This document shows, piece by piece, positions 20,454 through 32,928 of a stretch of DNA of 64,000 nucleotides. The stretch is from Lycium barbarum. Taxonomy: Eukaryota > Streptophyta > Magnoliopsida > Solanales > Solanaceae. Both the position numbers and the translations under genes were made by a program. Position 1 is the stretch's first letter; every line of letters begins with the position of its first letter. Below the pieces are notes generated by a model. The model worked only from the letters and a program-made list of their open reading frames with translations, was not told the origin of the DNA and did no database searches. The stretch covers positions 95,811,777 through 95,875,776 of the forward strand of contig NC_083338.1 in assembly GCF_019175385.1 (NCBI RefSeq), in the 5' to 3' direction.

Positions 20454-22370
20454 ACAGCCACGACTACATTGGGAATTAGTCAGCCAAACAATGATGGTAA
20501 AATACAACCTCGTGTCAATATGACGCAGTCAGGTATTACTGGTAGTAATAATGCTAATGTTACTGCATCTTTTACGAATAGTACTTAGATTATTGATAGC
20601 GGAGCATCTGATCACATGACCAAATACCAAGACGAACTACAATCATTAAAGCCATCTTCTCAACACTTTATTTCTACCGCTAATGGAGGTACTTCTCTTG
20701 TTATAGGAGAAGGAGCAGCTATCTTAACAGATACTTTAAAACTTGACACCGTTTTAGTTGTACCTGTTTTAGATCATAATCTTTTATCTGTTAGCCAGGT
20801 TACCTCCTCTCTTAATTGCACTGTAACCTTTTGGCCTCTTTTTTGTATCTTTCAGGACATTCTGACTCGGAGGACTCTTGGTTATGGTGTTAAGAGACGC
20901 AATCTCTACTTTCTGGAATTAACCAAAGGTGGAGAGAAGAAATTCAGTCATGCATTCCGGACATATGGGGTTGAGAAGGCACGAAATGATGTGTGGTTAT
21001 GGCATAGAAGGTTTGGACATATCTCGTTTGGTTATCTTCAGAAATTGAAACCAGATTTGTTTTTAGGTTTAGATAGCTCAGTTTTTCATTGTGACGTTTG
21101 TGAATTAGCAAAAAATCATCGTATTCCGTATTTATCAAGTTTGAATAAATGTTCTGAACCTTTTGGTGTTATACATTCTAATATTTGGGGCCCTGCGAAA
21201 GTTGAATCTCTGTCTCAAGCTCATTATTTTATTACCTTTATAGACGAATGTACTAGGATGACATGGATATCATTACTTCGCAAAAAGAGTGATGCGTATA
21301 TTGCGCTAAAAGATTTTTATAATATGGTACACACTCAATATCAATGACAGATCCATGTTTGGCAATCCGACAATGCCATGGAGTTTATGCAATCTACTGT
21401 TAACGAATACCTTCGGCAACGAGGTGTACGTCATCAAACATCTTGCACATACACATCACAACAGAATGGGCTAGCAGAAAGGAAGAATAGATAGATTATG
21501 GATATTGTCCGTGCATTTCTCTTTGGCATGAATATGCCAACAATTTATTGGGAGGAAGCGGTTAAGTCTACTGCTTATCTCATTAATCGGGTTCCCTCTC
21601 GAGTCATTAATCTCGAGACTCCGTAGAAAAAGCTCCATTCTCATTGTTCTCTTCCGCATCTACCGAACCTAAATCCAAGGGTGTTGGTTGCACGGTTTAC
21701 ACTCACATTCCCAAAGCTCTGCGAGGAAAATTAGATCCATGTGCAGCACGGTGTGTGTTCGTTGGCTATTCAGAATTTTAGAAGGGATACCGCTGTTATG
21801 ACCCACGTAATAAGAAATTACGTGTTACTCTCAATGTATCTTTCCGTGAGTAAGAACCATATTACAAAGGCGCAGTAACACCCTCATCTCTTCAGGTTGA
21901 GAATGACATAGAAGAGACTAGAATGAATGGAGCTTCAGGGGGAGAAGTAGAGTTCTTGGAATTAGAAGCTCATGCGGAAAGATTAAATGCAAGTACTGAT
22001 ATCTCGGAACAATAGGCAGTCATACATGAGGACAACGAAGGAATTGTGAACGAAGAAAATAAATGTCACGAAGTCACACATGAAGACAATGAAGGAATCA
22101 TTCCAGAAAGTACAATAAGCACTCCACTAACCAATGAGTCCTCTCAGAATGTTCTACATGATCATACACCTCAGGTACCTATTAATTAATCTTCGAATGA
22201 ACTTGAAAATCCGTGTAATGATCTTTGTCCTCCTCTTTCCTGTTATCCACTAAGAAAAACTAAAGGTGTACCGAAAAAACAATACGAACCTGATCTTAAT
22301 GCCAATGCGAAGTATCCCATTAGCAACTATACCTCCACCAAAAGACTATAAATCTCATATGCTCAAACTG
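20454..22370 (+). pseudogene. Copia protease and integrase, several stops
   Basis: The protease motif IIDSGASDHM is at about 20590, with TAG where tryptophan normally precedes it. The integrase zinc module follows (WHRRFGHISFGYL, CDVCELAKNHR), then the core. The core has the first D in HSNIWGPA (the D is an N here), the second in VWQSDNAMEF and the E in QNGLAERKNR. Stops follow KNR, LETP, SEF and other points. Most fit CAG>TAG or CAA>TAA. The linker to RT (about 21850-22370) is acidic and also broken. Confidence 0.88.
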
Positions 22371-23580
22371 TTAATCAATTGTCCAGAGTGTCTATAACTA
22401 GTGGTGTGCAAGAAGCATTAGCAGAATCACAATGGAAAAAGGCGATGAACGAAGAAATGGAGGCTTTGCAGAGAAACCGAACTTGGATATTGGTTCCGCT
22501 GCACGAAGGAAAGAGGACGGTCGAATGCAAATGGGTGTATACCGTAAAGCTTAAAATAGATGGAAGTATTGACAGGTACAAGGCGAGGTTGGTAGCAAAA
22601 GGATACACACAAAAGTACGGAGTAGACTATCAGGAAACGTTCGCACCAGTGGCTAAGCTCAATACTATTCGTATTCTCATATCAGTTGCAGCAAATAGAG
22701 ACTGGCCGTTGCGATAATTTGACGTAAAAAAATGCATTCTTAAATGGTGACTTGGAAGAAGAAGTTTATATGGAGCTCCCACCGGGAATTATGCAGGAGC
22801 ACATTCATAAAAACAAGGTATGCAAATTGAAGAAGGCATTATCCGGGTTAAAACAGTCACCACGGGCATGGTTTGGACGTTTCACGTCTGCAATGACATC
22901 GGTGGGGTATAGACAGAGTAACTCTGATCACACTCTATTTATCAAACACAACGAAGGGAAGGTAACGACGTTGATTGTATATGTTGATGATATGGTCCAG
23001 ACAGGAAATGATTCTGACGAAATGGATCAACTTCAGAAGTTTTTGGCATCAAAATTTTAAATGAAAGACCTAGGACCATTGCGGTATTTTCTAGGTATTG
23101 AAGTATCAAGGTCGAGACTTGGAATTTTCCTTTCTCAGAGAAAATATGTACTAGACTTGTTGACAGAGACATGGAAGCTAGCATGCAAGCCAATTGAAAC
23201 GCCTATGGAGACAAACCACAGACTGGGGAACTCTTTGGGAGAGAAGATATAAGCAGATATCAATGTCTAGTAGGGAAGTTAATCTATTTGACTCATACAA
23301 GGCCATATATCGCATATGCCATAAGCATCGTGAGTCAGTTCATGCAGAGCCCAACAGAAGATCATATGGAGGCTGTCCACAGAATTTTACGATACTTGAA
23401 GAGAGCTCCGGGAAAAGGGTTATTGTTCTCGAAGAATGAGAAAATTGTCATTGAAGGCTACACAGACGCAGATTGGGCAGGAGATCAATTGACCAGGAAA
23501 TCAACCTCGGGCTATCTCACTTTTGTCGAAGGAAATCTTGTCACGTGGAGAAGTAAGAACCAAAAGGTTGTCATGAGGTC
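22371..23580 (+). pseudogene. Copia reverse transcriptase and first part of RNase H
   Basis: RT motifs in order: [48 protein letters not shown], then a TAA in LR*FDVKK, a frame problem, KVCKLKKALSGLKQSPRAW, the catalytic YVDD at 22980-22991 and MKDLGPLRYFLGIEV. RNase H begins DWAGDQLTRKSTSGY. The gene is cut at 23580 by the LARD; its remainder is at 29623. Confidence 0.9.
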
Positions 23581-25159
23581 TGTCACGGGCCGCCTCCTTT
23601 ATAGTGTCTGTGGTACACTAATGGCCCGTGCGGCGCCCGTAGTCCAGGCGGACTACGAGCCAGCCTAATGATAGTCCCAGGACTCATGGCATGATCTTAT
23701 GTCCATGGCTTTGGAGGCTTAGCTTCAACGGTGCTGCTGAGACGATGTCAAGGCTTTGGCCTTGCCTTGCTAGAATGCCCCTGTGGCAGGTTTTATATGT
23801 TCTGTCTTTGCCTGCACTCACACTTGGGGTTGGCTATGGACATGACAGTCCCTCGCCAGGAGCTGAGCGTCGCGGGTGCGCGCACAGTCCAATCCTCTGG
23901 CTTGACACTGGTCGGGTGCCTGTACGCCCGAGCGGTGCGACGCCTGAGTAGGGCAACTCTTGAATCCTTGGCCTATGTCATGGGTGTTCTTTGTAGTATG
24001 CCTATGATGCGGCTTTGCTAAATGTAGCCCTCGCGACATACTTCCATCTTGCACGGTGCAGCGTCGCCCTACGACTGCACGTCTAGGCCAACGGACCCTT
24101 GCTCGCTAGGCTGAACCTGAGCCAAGCTCACAAGTCAACACACGAGGCTCTTAGGATGGGTGCCTCGAGTGTTCAATCGGCACGGAGGGATTTATTATTC
24201 TCAAGGATAGCCCGCAGGGCATAGTCGGTCCATACGTCAAGCCTCCGGCCCTCGTTGGGCGCCCAACGCTGGCCTGTGGCCGAGCGCCACCCATAGAGTT
24301 GCGTGACTCGTATGGGTACCTAGGATCCAATGGGGATGCCTAGGCAGGCCCTTGAGGTTGTCCCCCAAGGATGCTCACTTAGTACGACTTGATGGTGGCA
24401 CGTACGGGGGAGGCTGGCTGAGCTGAGACACCTCTGCCCCCCTTATATATGCTTTAAAAAGAAAAGCCCAAGGTTTAGCACTGGACATGATTCTGCCCGA
24501 GAATTACACTTGGTCTTTCTTGATGATTCGAACTCCAAATGAAGCGCCGTCTGTTCCTAACTCTTTCTCTTGACTTCCTTCACTCCTCCATGAAGTTTCA
24601 TCTCATTCCCATGCTCGTGGAACGCGATATGGCCTTAGGAGCTTTGACACTGACACTGCTCCTTGGCTAAGTCAAGCCCTTAGGTAAATGATGTTCAAAT
24701 GACGCCAAACTTGGTAAGCATATTCAATAACATCCTAGTAAGGGTGTGTTCACCCGAAATCCCAAGATTCCATCTGTGGCTCGGAAATGCTCGGGACTGA
24801 CACTCAGGCTCGCACGGGGTCGCTCGTGCGTCGACGACCCGTGGGCTTATCTCAGATCCTTGCTGAACTTCCTCGCTACTCTTAAGATATGCAATGGGGC
24901 ATATCTATGATGATTGTGGACTCTCGTCCTTCGGCACCCATGTTGGTGCACGTCGCCCGCACGACTGACACTGCCTGCGGGGCTGACACTGCCTGTGGGC
25001 TGGCACTGCCTGTGCGACTGACACTGCCTGTGGGCTGGCACTGCCTGTGCGACTGACACTGCCTGTGGGCTGGCACTGCCTGTGCGGCTGACACTCGTTT
25101 GGCCCGCTCGGGCGCGCAAGGTTGCGGGCGCCAAGGCACAATTAAGGCAGCCCGTAACA
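23581..25159 (-). mobile_element. LARD 3' LTR (left copy)
   Basis: 1579 bp, GC-rich compared with its surroundings. It includes an array of 35-bp units (about 24959-25098). Short reading frames occur in both LTRs and are repeat shadows. Confidence 0.92.
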
Positions 25160-28043
25160 TTCTCCCCCACTCAAGCTAGGCATCGTCCCCGATGCCTCAT
25201 AACGCCAACGACAACCCGGAGTTTGACCCCTCGGGGTTTTACATCGCGGCCCCAAATCCTGCGGGTTCGCAACCCTTGTGTGTTTTTCTTAAAAATGGAG
25301 TCGTGCCCGTGCACTGCTCCCCCAAGTTTCTCCCAAGCGTGCCTCTGCACTTCACCTCCCGGTGTTCACTTGGAAAGCGCCTCCGCGCTTGCACCCTCTG
25401 GTGGCTAACTTTGTGGTGACCTCGTTGTCAACCACGCCATGATCCTCACGGCAACTGATGCGTCCTCTGGTGGGATAACTTTGAGTGGTGGCACTCTTGC
25501 TAGCCACATGATGATTGTAGCAAAATGGAAAATCCGTTTTTGGAAGTCTGCTTCCACCTGGTAACTTACATCTGAGACCTTTCCTGACTAGGGCACTTAG
25601 TTTACAGTCAGTTGATGTACTGCTTCCTTTGTATCTTTAGCCCGGTTTAGGATTGGCACGCCTAGATGTGACACATGCAACCCCCACTATGTTTGGTGCG
25701 GTCTCTTTGCTCTGCTTGTGGAAGATTTTCCTCTAATTGGAGATTCATGGGCCCAATGCTGTCGCAATGGGTGAATACTCCCCCACATGGGTGGCAGTAG
25801 TACTGAAATGCTGATGCCGATGTTCCAAGATGTCCTCATCTCTTGGTGATACATTAGCGATTGAGCTCTTGGCGAGCAATGGCGCTCTAGGCGAGCGATG
25901 GCCGAGCCCTTGGCGGGCGATAGCTGAGGCCTTGGCGGGCGATACAGCTCTCGGCGGATGATGTCTGATCCCTTGGCGGGCGATGACACTCTAGGAGAGC
26001 GATGGGCGAGCCCTTGGCGGGCAATAGCCAATGATGGCGGCCTGATGGCCGATGATGATGGTGGCCTGATGGCCGATGATGGGAGGACGACCTGCTGGTC
26101 GATGATGTGAGAACGGCATGTTGGCCGATGATGATGGCGGCCTGATAGCCGATGATGAGGGCGTATGTCTGTTGACCCTATGTCTGCCGATGACTTGATG
26201 ACCCTAGGTCTGGTAATGATCTGATGACTCATATGCGCATCCCTTGGTATGGCACCAATATCGTGATGATAGCCAGATGGCTATTGTGGGGATCCCTTGT
26301 TGTGGCGCTCTCGCCAACCATGTTGTTAGAGACCCTCTTCTTTTGTGGGCAACTCACCTTGTTGGGTGTATAAGCAAGGTCAAGTACCGATGTCATGACT
26401 CGGAGTGACTTGCAATTTGAGCCGATGCCCTGGTGGGCAAATTGTAACTGACATAACGACTTGCTTATATCCTGGCATTGGTGGCTGCTTGAAGCTCAAC
26501 TCTAAACCAATCTGCATATAATATGGCCTCTGGAAAGACCATGCTGCACCATGGCATCTTCGGCAACTCATATGTTTGGTACCATGTGGTACTGAGAAGA
26601 ACTCTTAGAACATACTCCTGGTGAGTACTTGATTTTTCTCTGCTCGAGAGGAGATAGCTTCCTACATGCATGACCAGAGGTCTTTGTTCTCGAATTGATC
26701 ATCATCTGCTTGATGCCCGATTCTCCAGTGTGGTACCTGTGTTACCGTCCTGGTTGTTCGGTATCCCTTGGTTATCCTTTGGATAGATCGCATTCTCGAA
26801 CTTGAAGCTTAGCTATTCCCCACTCTTATGTTGGTCAATGATCTTTGCCTCCTCACCTTGGTGATTCAGCATGATGAAATGCCCAACCCACGCGTCGTGG
26901 ATCGGTGACTTTTCGCAATGTCTCTCGCCATGCAATCAGCCTAATTTTGGTGTTGTTCCGTGTGTCAGTTTAACAACACAATGTGCGACATGTGCCTCCC
27001 CACGCTCAGTGGTTCGGCTCTTCAATGACATTGCCTCCCTACGCGGTAGTTCGGCTTTTTCCTGATTCTGCCTCCCCATTTAACTGGTTTGGCCTTCCAT
27101 TACAAATGTGGTGGATGGTTCCATCTGCTAATTATGACATATGAACTCCCCGCAAAGAAGCCTGATGATAGGTCCTTCCTTACGTTGTCGCGGATCCTTG
27201 GCGCGCCCCGCTCTAGCTCGGTATCACCCAATGTCTAGAGCTCAAAATTGGAGATCGCTCTCCCTCCATGCTGATAGGTATGATGATAGGTTATTGGCGA
27301 TAACTCGCCTCCCTTAACACGCAACCCTGACGATCACAAGCTGGGGTTTTGCCCCTTATTTTAGGCGTATAAGCCCATTGATGTTGATGGACTTGCCTTC
27401 CATTGCTTGCGACCTTTATGACGGCTAGGCGTCTGATGTTTGTAGTTCCCGGAATTGTGTGCCCTCGGGCAATGCTTATGGTCCACCCTTCATCGAGGAC
27501 ACTCGAAAAGATGCAGCTGTTATGTACATGGACAAGAGACCTTGACTGGGCAAGTTTTTGATGCACTCACCGTCTCTACCTGATGTTCTTGCGAGTCCAT
27601 GATTCGCTGAATAAAGCTGTAACCGACTGCTAACAGAGTTTTTATAATAGTGACGGATGTGGGCGCATCCCCAGCAGCATAACTCAATGGTGCTACCTAC
27701 TGACCAGATGCCTCTCAATGAAATCCCTCTGAAGTCAGTGTTCATTGTGTGAAGCCATTCTTGAAGGTACATCGATGAAATTCGGGTGTTTCAGTATGAA
27801 GTCGCCTTATGCAACCGATGGCGGAAACAACGGTTGTGGCATGACGTGATTTTACGTAATGTGGTTTATGGTTGATGAAGAAAACTTTTCATGAAAACTG
27901 AATACAACCAATCCCCTCTAATCAGTGGCATCTGGTTCGCTGACTTGTCTGGCATTAAGAACATCGCTTCTTGCCTTGATAGGAACTCCGCACTGACCTT
28001 CAATAATGCGCTAATGATGTGAGCTCTGGGCTCTGATACCAAC
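25160..28043 (-). other. LARD internal region, non-coding
   Basis: No retroviral domain in any frame. From about 25870 to 26160 there are repeated gatggccgatgatg and cttggcgggcgat motifs. These create an arginine/histidine-rich open frame (26232-25687) that I regard as accidental. A PBS sits at the right end and a purine tract at the left. Confidence 0.8.
28030..28041 (-). other. Primer binding site of the LARD
   Basis: TGGTATCAGAGC on the minus strand, two bases from the LTR end. It shows initiator methionine tRNA priming, as in the Ty3 element at the left of the window. Confidence 0.92.
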
Positions 28044-29622
28044 TGTCACGGGCCGCCTCCTTTATAGTGTCTGTGGTACACTAATGACCCGTGCGGCGCC
28101 CGTAGTCCAGGCGGACTACGAGCCAGCCTAATGATAGTCCCAGGACTCATGGCATGATCTTATGTCCATGGCTTTGGAGGCTTAGCTTCAACGGTGCTGC
28201 TGAGACGATGTCAAGGCTTTGGCCTTGCCTTGCTAGAATGCCCCTGTGGCAGGTTTCATATGTTCTGTCTTTGCCTGCACTCACACTTGGGGTTGGCTAT
28301 GGACATGACAGTCCCTCGCCAGGAGCTGAGCGTCGCGGGTGCGCGCACAGTCCAATCCTCTGGCTTGACACTGGTCGGGTGCCTGTACGCCCGAGCGGTG
28401 CGACGCCTGAGTAGGGCAACTCTTGAATCCTTGGCCTATGTCATGGGTGTTCTTTGTAGTATGCCTATGATGCGGCTTTGCTAAATGTAGCCCTCGCGAC
28501 ATACTTCCATCTTGCACGGTGCAGCGTCGCCCTACGACTGCACGTCTAGGCCAACGGACCCTTGCTCGCTAGGCTGAACCTGAGCCAAGCTCACAAGTCA
28601 ACACACGAGGCTCTTAGGATGGGTGCCTCGAGTGTTCAATCGGCACGGAGGGATTTATTATTCTCAAGGATAGCCCGCAGGGCATAGTCGGTCCATACGT
28701 CAAGCCTCCGGCCCTCGTTGGGCGCCCAACGCTGGCCTGTGCCCGAGCGCCGCCCATAGAGTTGCGTGACTCGTATGGGTACCTAGGATCAAATGGGGAT
28801 GCCTAGGCAGGCCCTTGAGGTTGTCCCCCAAGGATGCTCACTTAGTACGGCTTGATGGTGGCACGTACGGGGGAGGCTGGCTGAGCTGAGACACCTCTAC
28901 CCCCCTTATATATGCTTTAAAAAGAAAAGCCCAAGGTTTAGCACTGGACATGATTCTGCCCGAGAATCACACTTGGTCTTTCTTGATGATTCGAACTCCA
29001 AATGAAGCGCCGTCTGTTCCTAACTCTTTCTCTTGACTTCCTTCACTCCTCCATGAAGTTTCATCTCATTCCCATGCTCGTGGAACGCGATATGGCCTTA
29101 GGAGCTTTGACACTGACACTGCTCCTTGGCTAAGTCAAGCCCTTAGGTAAATGATGTTCAAATGACGCCAAACTTGGTAAGCATATTCAATAACATCCTA
29201 GGAAGGGTGTGTTCACCCTAAATCCCAAGATTCCATCTGTGGCTCGGAAATGCTCGGGACTGACACTCAGGCTCGCACGGGGTCGCTCGTGCGTCGACGA
29301 CCCGTGGGCTTATCTCAGATCCTTGCTGAACGTCCTCGCTACTCTTAGGATATGCAATGGGGCATATCTATGATGATTGTGGACTCTCGTCCTTCGGCAC
29401 CCATGTTGGTGCACGTCGCCCGCACGACTGACACTGCCTGCGGGGCTGACACTGCCTGTGGGCTGGCACTGCCTGTGCGACTGACACTGCCTGTGGGCTG
29501 GCACTGCCTGTGCGACTGACACTGCCTGTGGGCTAGCACTGCCTGTGCGGCTGACACTCGTTTGGCCCGCTCGGGCGCGCAAGGTTGCGGGCGCCAAGGC
29601 ACAATTAAGGCAGCCCGTAACA
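28044..29622 (-). mobile_element. LARD 5' LTR (right copy)
   Basis: The same 1579 bp as the left LTR with about 13 substitutions and no length change. The 35-bp repeat array is at about 29422-29561. Confidence 0.92.
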
Positions 29623-29975
29623 GGTCTAGTGCAAAAGCAGAATTTCGAGGGATGGTGCATGGTCTGTGTGAGCTATTATGGATTAAATTTGTTCTGAAGG
29701 ATCTTGGAACTGAATGTACAGGACCTATGAACTTGTTTTGTGATAACAAAGCTGCAATTCAAACAGCACAGAACCCTGTTCAACATGATCGCGCTAAGCA
29801 TGTTGAAATTAATCGACACTTCATTAGAGAGTAGTTAGATCAAAGGATTATACATTTTCCATTTGTCAAGTCTGAAAGTCTGTTTGCGGATGTACTTAGT
29901 AAGGCTGTATCAGGGAAGGTCTTCCACACGATGATTGACAAGTTGGGCATGATAGACATATATGCACCGCCTTGA
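29623..29975 (+). pseudogene. End of copia RNase H
   Basis: Continues from 23580 with SSAKAEFRGMVHGLCELLW, LFCDNKAAIQTAQNPVQHDR and AKHVEINRHFIRE. A TAG follows where the family usually continues, then HFPFVKSE and FADVLSKA. Catalytic aspartate CDN and the final DR..HVE(I)..H cluster are present. The polypurine tract cttgaggggag (29971-29981) follows directly. Confidence 0.9.
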
Positions 29976-29981
29976 GGGGAG

Positions 29982-30154
29982 TGTTGACATGAGGGTTATT
30001 ATGTAAATATGTATTTCTTGGAGTAGGGGTCAAGTATTGTCCTAATTCTGCTCTAACTTTACTTGTAGCCGAAGTTACTTGTGTGTATATATACCTTTGT
30101 TATGAGATGAATAATAATAATACGAATAATTTCCTCTGTACCTAAAATTCTACA
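29982..30154 (+). mobile_element. 3' LTR of the copia element
   Basis: 173 bp, matching the left LTR with a few substitutions and small insertions (gtgtgta, aataat). It is followed by CAAAC, the target duplication. Confidence 0.92.
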
Positions 30155-30159
30155 CAAAC

Positions 30160-31146
30160 TTTATTATGTGCTCAATTAGGCATTTTTTTGCGATAATTAA
30201 TTACGTAAAACTAAAGATAGTCTTTTTGGGAGGAACCAATAATTACCATAAACCTAACAAAGAGGTATAGTAATTTCTCTGGGCCCTACTCATGTTACTT
30301 TCTGTTTGAGGCATATAAAAATATCATAAATGAATAGGTATCTCTTCATACAAATGACATTAGATTCTCATTAAATTGTGTGTGGAAGCATCAAAGGCAA
30401 ATATGCGTTGACGGTTGACGCCAGCCGCCAACAATGTTTGTCTCTATGATACACTTCTTAATTATTGGTTTTGGTACCCCACTCATGTGCTTTGTTTTGG
30501 CAAATGCGTATGTGCTTGCTAAATTCATTTTGTATCTCTTCTTAAAATGGTTCCCTTTTTTTGTTCTTTCATCTTCATGACAAGGACGCGAGGATGGCTT
30601 TATTTATGCCCGTCTCATATTAAAATTATAAAAAATTAATTTCTCTAACACAATGTTCTGTACTTCGATAGACGATGTTAAGGTTACAAAATTCCATTTT
30701 GACCTCACCAGCTCCTTCATTGAACACTTACCTAATCTACTTCTCTTTTTTTTTTTTTTTTTTTTCCTATTAAAAGTTTCTCATATATACCATCTGTTCT
30801 GCAACAGTCGATCGCATCATTTTAATTCCGAAGTATAGAGGAAATTAATGTCAAAATATTATACTGTTTCATCTGTTTCTTCCGTAAGCAAATTAGAAAT
30901 GATATTGAACAATGTTGTTTGTGTCTTGAATTCTAATTTTGTCCCATTGTCTTTTGCAGGTCTGAAAAATCATTGTCCTTGTACGTTGAAGAATCCATTG
31001 TCCTGTAAGCTTGAGAAATACTTGGGAATCTATATCAAAGAATTGTAATTGGCAAGCTTTGTATTTTTCTTTCTCATTATAGTAGAAACTCTTTCTGCTT
31101 CTGCCTGAAGACGTAGTTTTATAGTACCTAATTAAATTCTTGTATC
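30160..31146. other. Intergenic DNA, nothing recognised
   Basis: AT-rich, with a poly-T run near 30748-30767. No supported gene or repeat element. Confidence 0.6.
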
Positions 31147-31164
31147 ATTTCTTCTTCTCTATTT

Positions 31165-32928
31165 TGAAGCAAAGAAGGTGGCGTATACAAAGTTGGTAGA
31201 AAGCAAGGATGAGGTGGAGAAGTGGACAAATAGGGAATTGTATAAGATGGCGAAGAAAGAGGCAAAGTTAGGGGTTACGGCGGTGAAAATGATGACTTTT
31301 GAACGCCTGCATGCAGAACTCGAGGACAAAGGTGGGGATAAGAAGTTATACAGACTATCCAAGGAAAGGGAGAGAAGGGCGGGTGACCTGGATCAGGTGA
31401 AGTGCATCAAGGACGAAGACGACAGAATACTAGTGGAGCACTCGAAAGGTATAGAGATTTTGGGTATTGTAGAAGTATAAAGGTTGAGGAGGTTAAGAGT
31501 GCGGGTTGCAGGATGCACAAGGGGAGAGCAACAGGACTTGATGAGACCCCCGTGCAATTTTGGAAAAGTGCAGCTAGGTCAGGTTTGGATAGACTGACTG
31601 CATTGTTTAATGTCATTTTTAAGACGACGAGAATGCCCGAAGAATGGAGGTGGAGTACAATGATTCCTTTGTACAAGACCAAGGGTGACATCCAGAGTTG
31701 CAACAACTATAGGGCTATTAAGTTGCTAAGCCACACTATGAAAGTCTGGGAGAGCGTGGTAGAGATGAAGGTGAGGAGAGACGTGTCTATTTTCGAGATT
31801 TAATTATGGTTCATGCCTGGACGCTAGACTACAGAAGCCATTCATCTTGTACGGAGGGCGGTGGAGCAGTATAGAGAGAGGAAGAGGGACTTACATATGG
31901 TTTTCATTGACCTAAAAAGGCATACGATAAAGTTCCAAGAGAGGTTTTATGGAGACGTTTGGAGGCTAGAGGTGTACCTGTGGCATATACTAGGGCGATG
32001 AAGGACATATATGATGGGGTCAAGACCAGGGTACATACAGTGAGAGGAGACTCAGAGCACTTCCCAGTAGTGATGGGGTTGCACCAGGGATCAACTCTTA
32101 GCCCATTTTTATTTGCCTTGGTGATGGATGTACTGGCGTGGAAAATCCAAAAGGAGGTGCCATGATTTATGTTATTCGCAGATGACATAGTCTCGATCGA
32201 TGAAACTCGCAATAGAGTGAATGCTAAGCTGGATGTTTGGAGACAGACTCTAGAGTCTAAAGGTTTCAGGTTGAGTAGGACCAAGACAGAATACTTGGAG
32301 TGCAAGTTCAGTAATACTAACGAGCATGAGGCAGGCGTGAAAGTGTGGCTTAATACTCAGGTTATTCAAAAGAAAGGAAGTTTCAAGTATCATGGGTCTA
32401 TTATCCAAGGGAATTGAGAGATTGACGAAGATGTCACACATCGTATCGGTGGGGGGTGGATGAAATGAATACTCGCATCCGGAGTCTTGTGCGATAAGAA
32501 GGTGCCTCCAAAATTTAAAGGCAAGTTATACAGACTGGTGGTTAAACCAACTATGTTGTATGGGGCGGAGTGTTGGCCAATCAAGAACTCCTATGTTCAA
32601 AAGATGAAAGTTGCAAAAATATGGATGCTGCGATGGATGTGTGGGCATACTAGGAGAGATAAGATTAGGAATAAGGTGGGAGTGGCATTGGTGGAGGATA
32701 AGATGCGAGAAGCGAGGCTGAGATGGTTCAGACATGTACAGAGGAGATGTATAGATGCTTTAGTACGGAGGTGTAAGAGGTTGGATATGGACGGTTTCAG
32801 GAGAGGTAGAGGTAGGCCGAAGAAGTACTGAGGAGAGGTAATTAGACGGGATATGGCGCAGGTGCTGCTTACCGAGGGCATGACTTTAGATAGGAGGTTA
32901 TGGACGACACAAATTAAGGTAGAAGGTT
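31165..32928 (+). pseudogene. RTE LINE reverse transcriptase, C-terminal two thirds
   Basis: Reads [27 protein letters not shown] and [11 protein letters not shown], then after shifts TGLDETPVQFWK, IIPLYK-like TMIPLYKTKGD, NYRAIKLLSHTMKVWE, MVFIDL and the RT box LFADDIV at about 32172-32190. The end has [49 protein letters not shown]-like [29 protein letters not shown] and RGRGRPKKY. Several frameshifts and stops (after SIIQGN, WMK and KKY) inactivate it. The AP endonuclease part is missing by 5' truncation. Confidence 0.92.

Larger units (their letters stand above)
23581..29622 (-). mobile_element. Non-coding LTR retrotransposon (LARD) nested in copia RNase H
   Basis: The two LTRs are each 1579 bp (23581-25159 and 28044-29622) and differ at about 13 positions by eye. 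On the minus strand the primer site TGGTATCAGAGC (28041-28030) follows the right LTR. A purine tract (GTGGGGGAGAA) precedes the left one. Orientation is therefore minus. The flanks share GGTC (4 bp), or AGGTC/GGTCT if shifted by one. The 2.9-kb interior shows no gag or pol motif, so it must use another element's proteins. Removing it restores the copia frame across VVMRS and SAKAEFRG. The LTR similarity marks it as the youngest dated insertion here. Confidence 0.93.
18694..30154 (+). mobile_element. Ty1/copia element with short LTRs, heavily nested
   Basis: The LTRs (18694-18861 and 29982-30154) begin TGCTGACATG/TGTTGACATG and end ATTCTACA. They are flanked by an exact 5-bp duplication CAAAC (18689-18693 and 30155-30159). 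The order is gag, protease, integrase, RT, RNase H, as in Ty1/copia. A solo LTR (19851-20453) and a 6-kb LARD (23581-29622) are inserted in it. Without them and their duplications it is about 4.8 kb, a normal copia length. The short LTRs and CYEIIGYPDWW motif resemble the Ale/Retrofit group; that placement is tentative. Many stops make it inactive. Confidence 0.93.

Noticed and set aside
24882..25170. Frames with repeating QCQPTGSVSRTGSAS peptides
   Set aside because: Several frames show the same 35-bp DNA repeat, and the same frames recur in the other LTR. It is a nucleotide repeat, not a protein.
25687..26232. 181-codon arginine/histidine-rich frame in the LARD interior
   Set aside because: Produced by ggccgatgatg-type repeats. 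No domain, and gag/pol motifs are absent.
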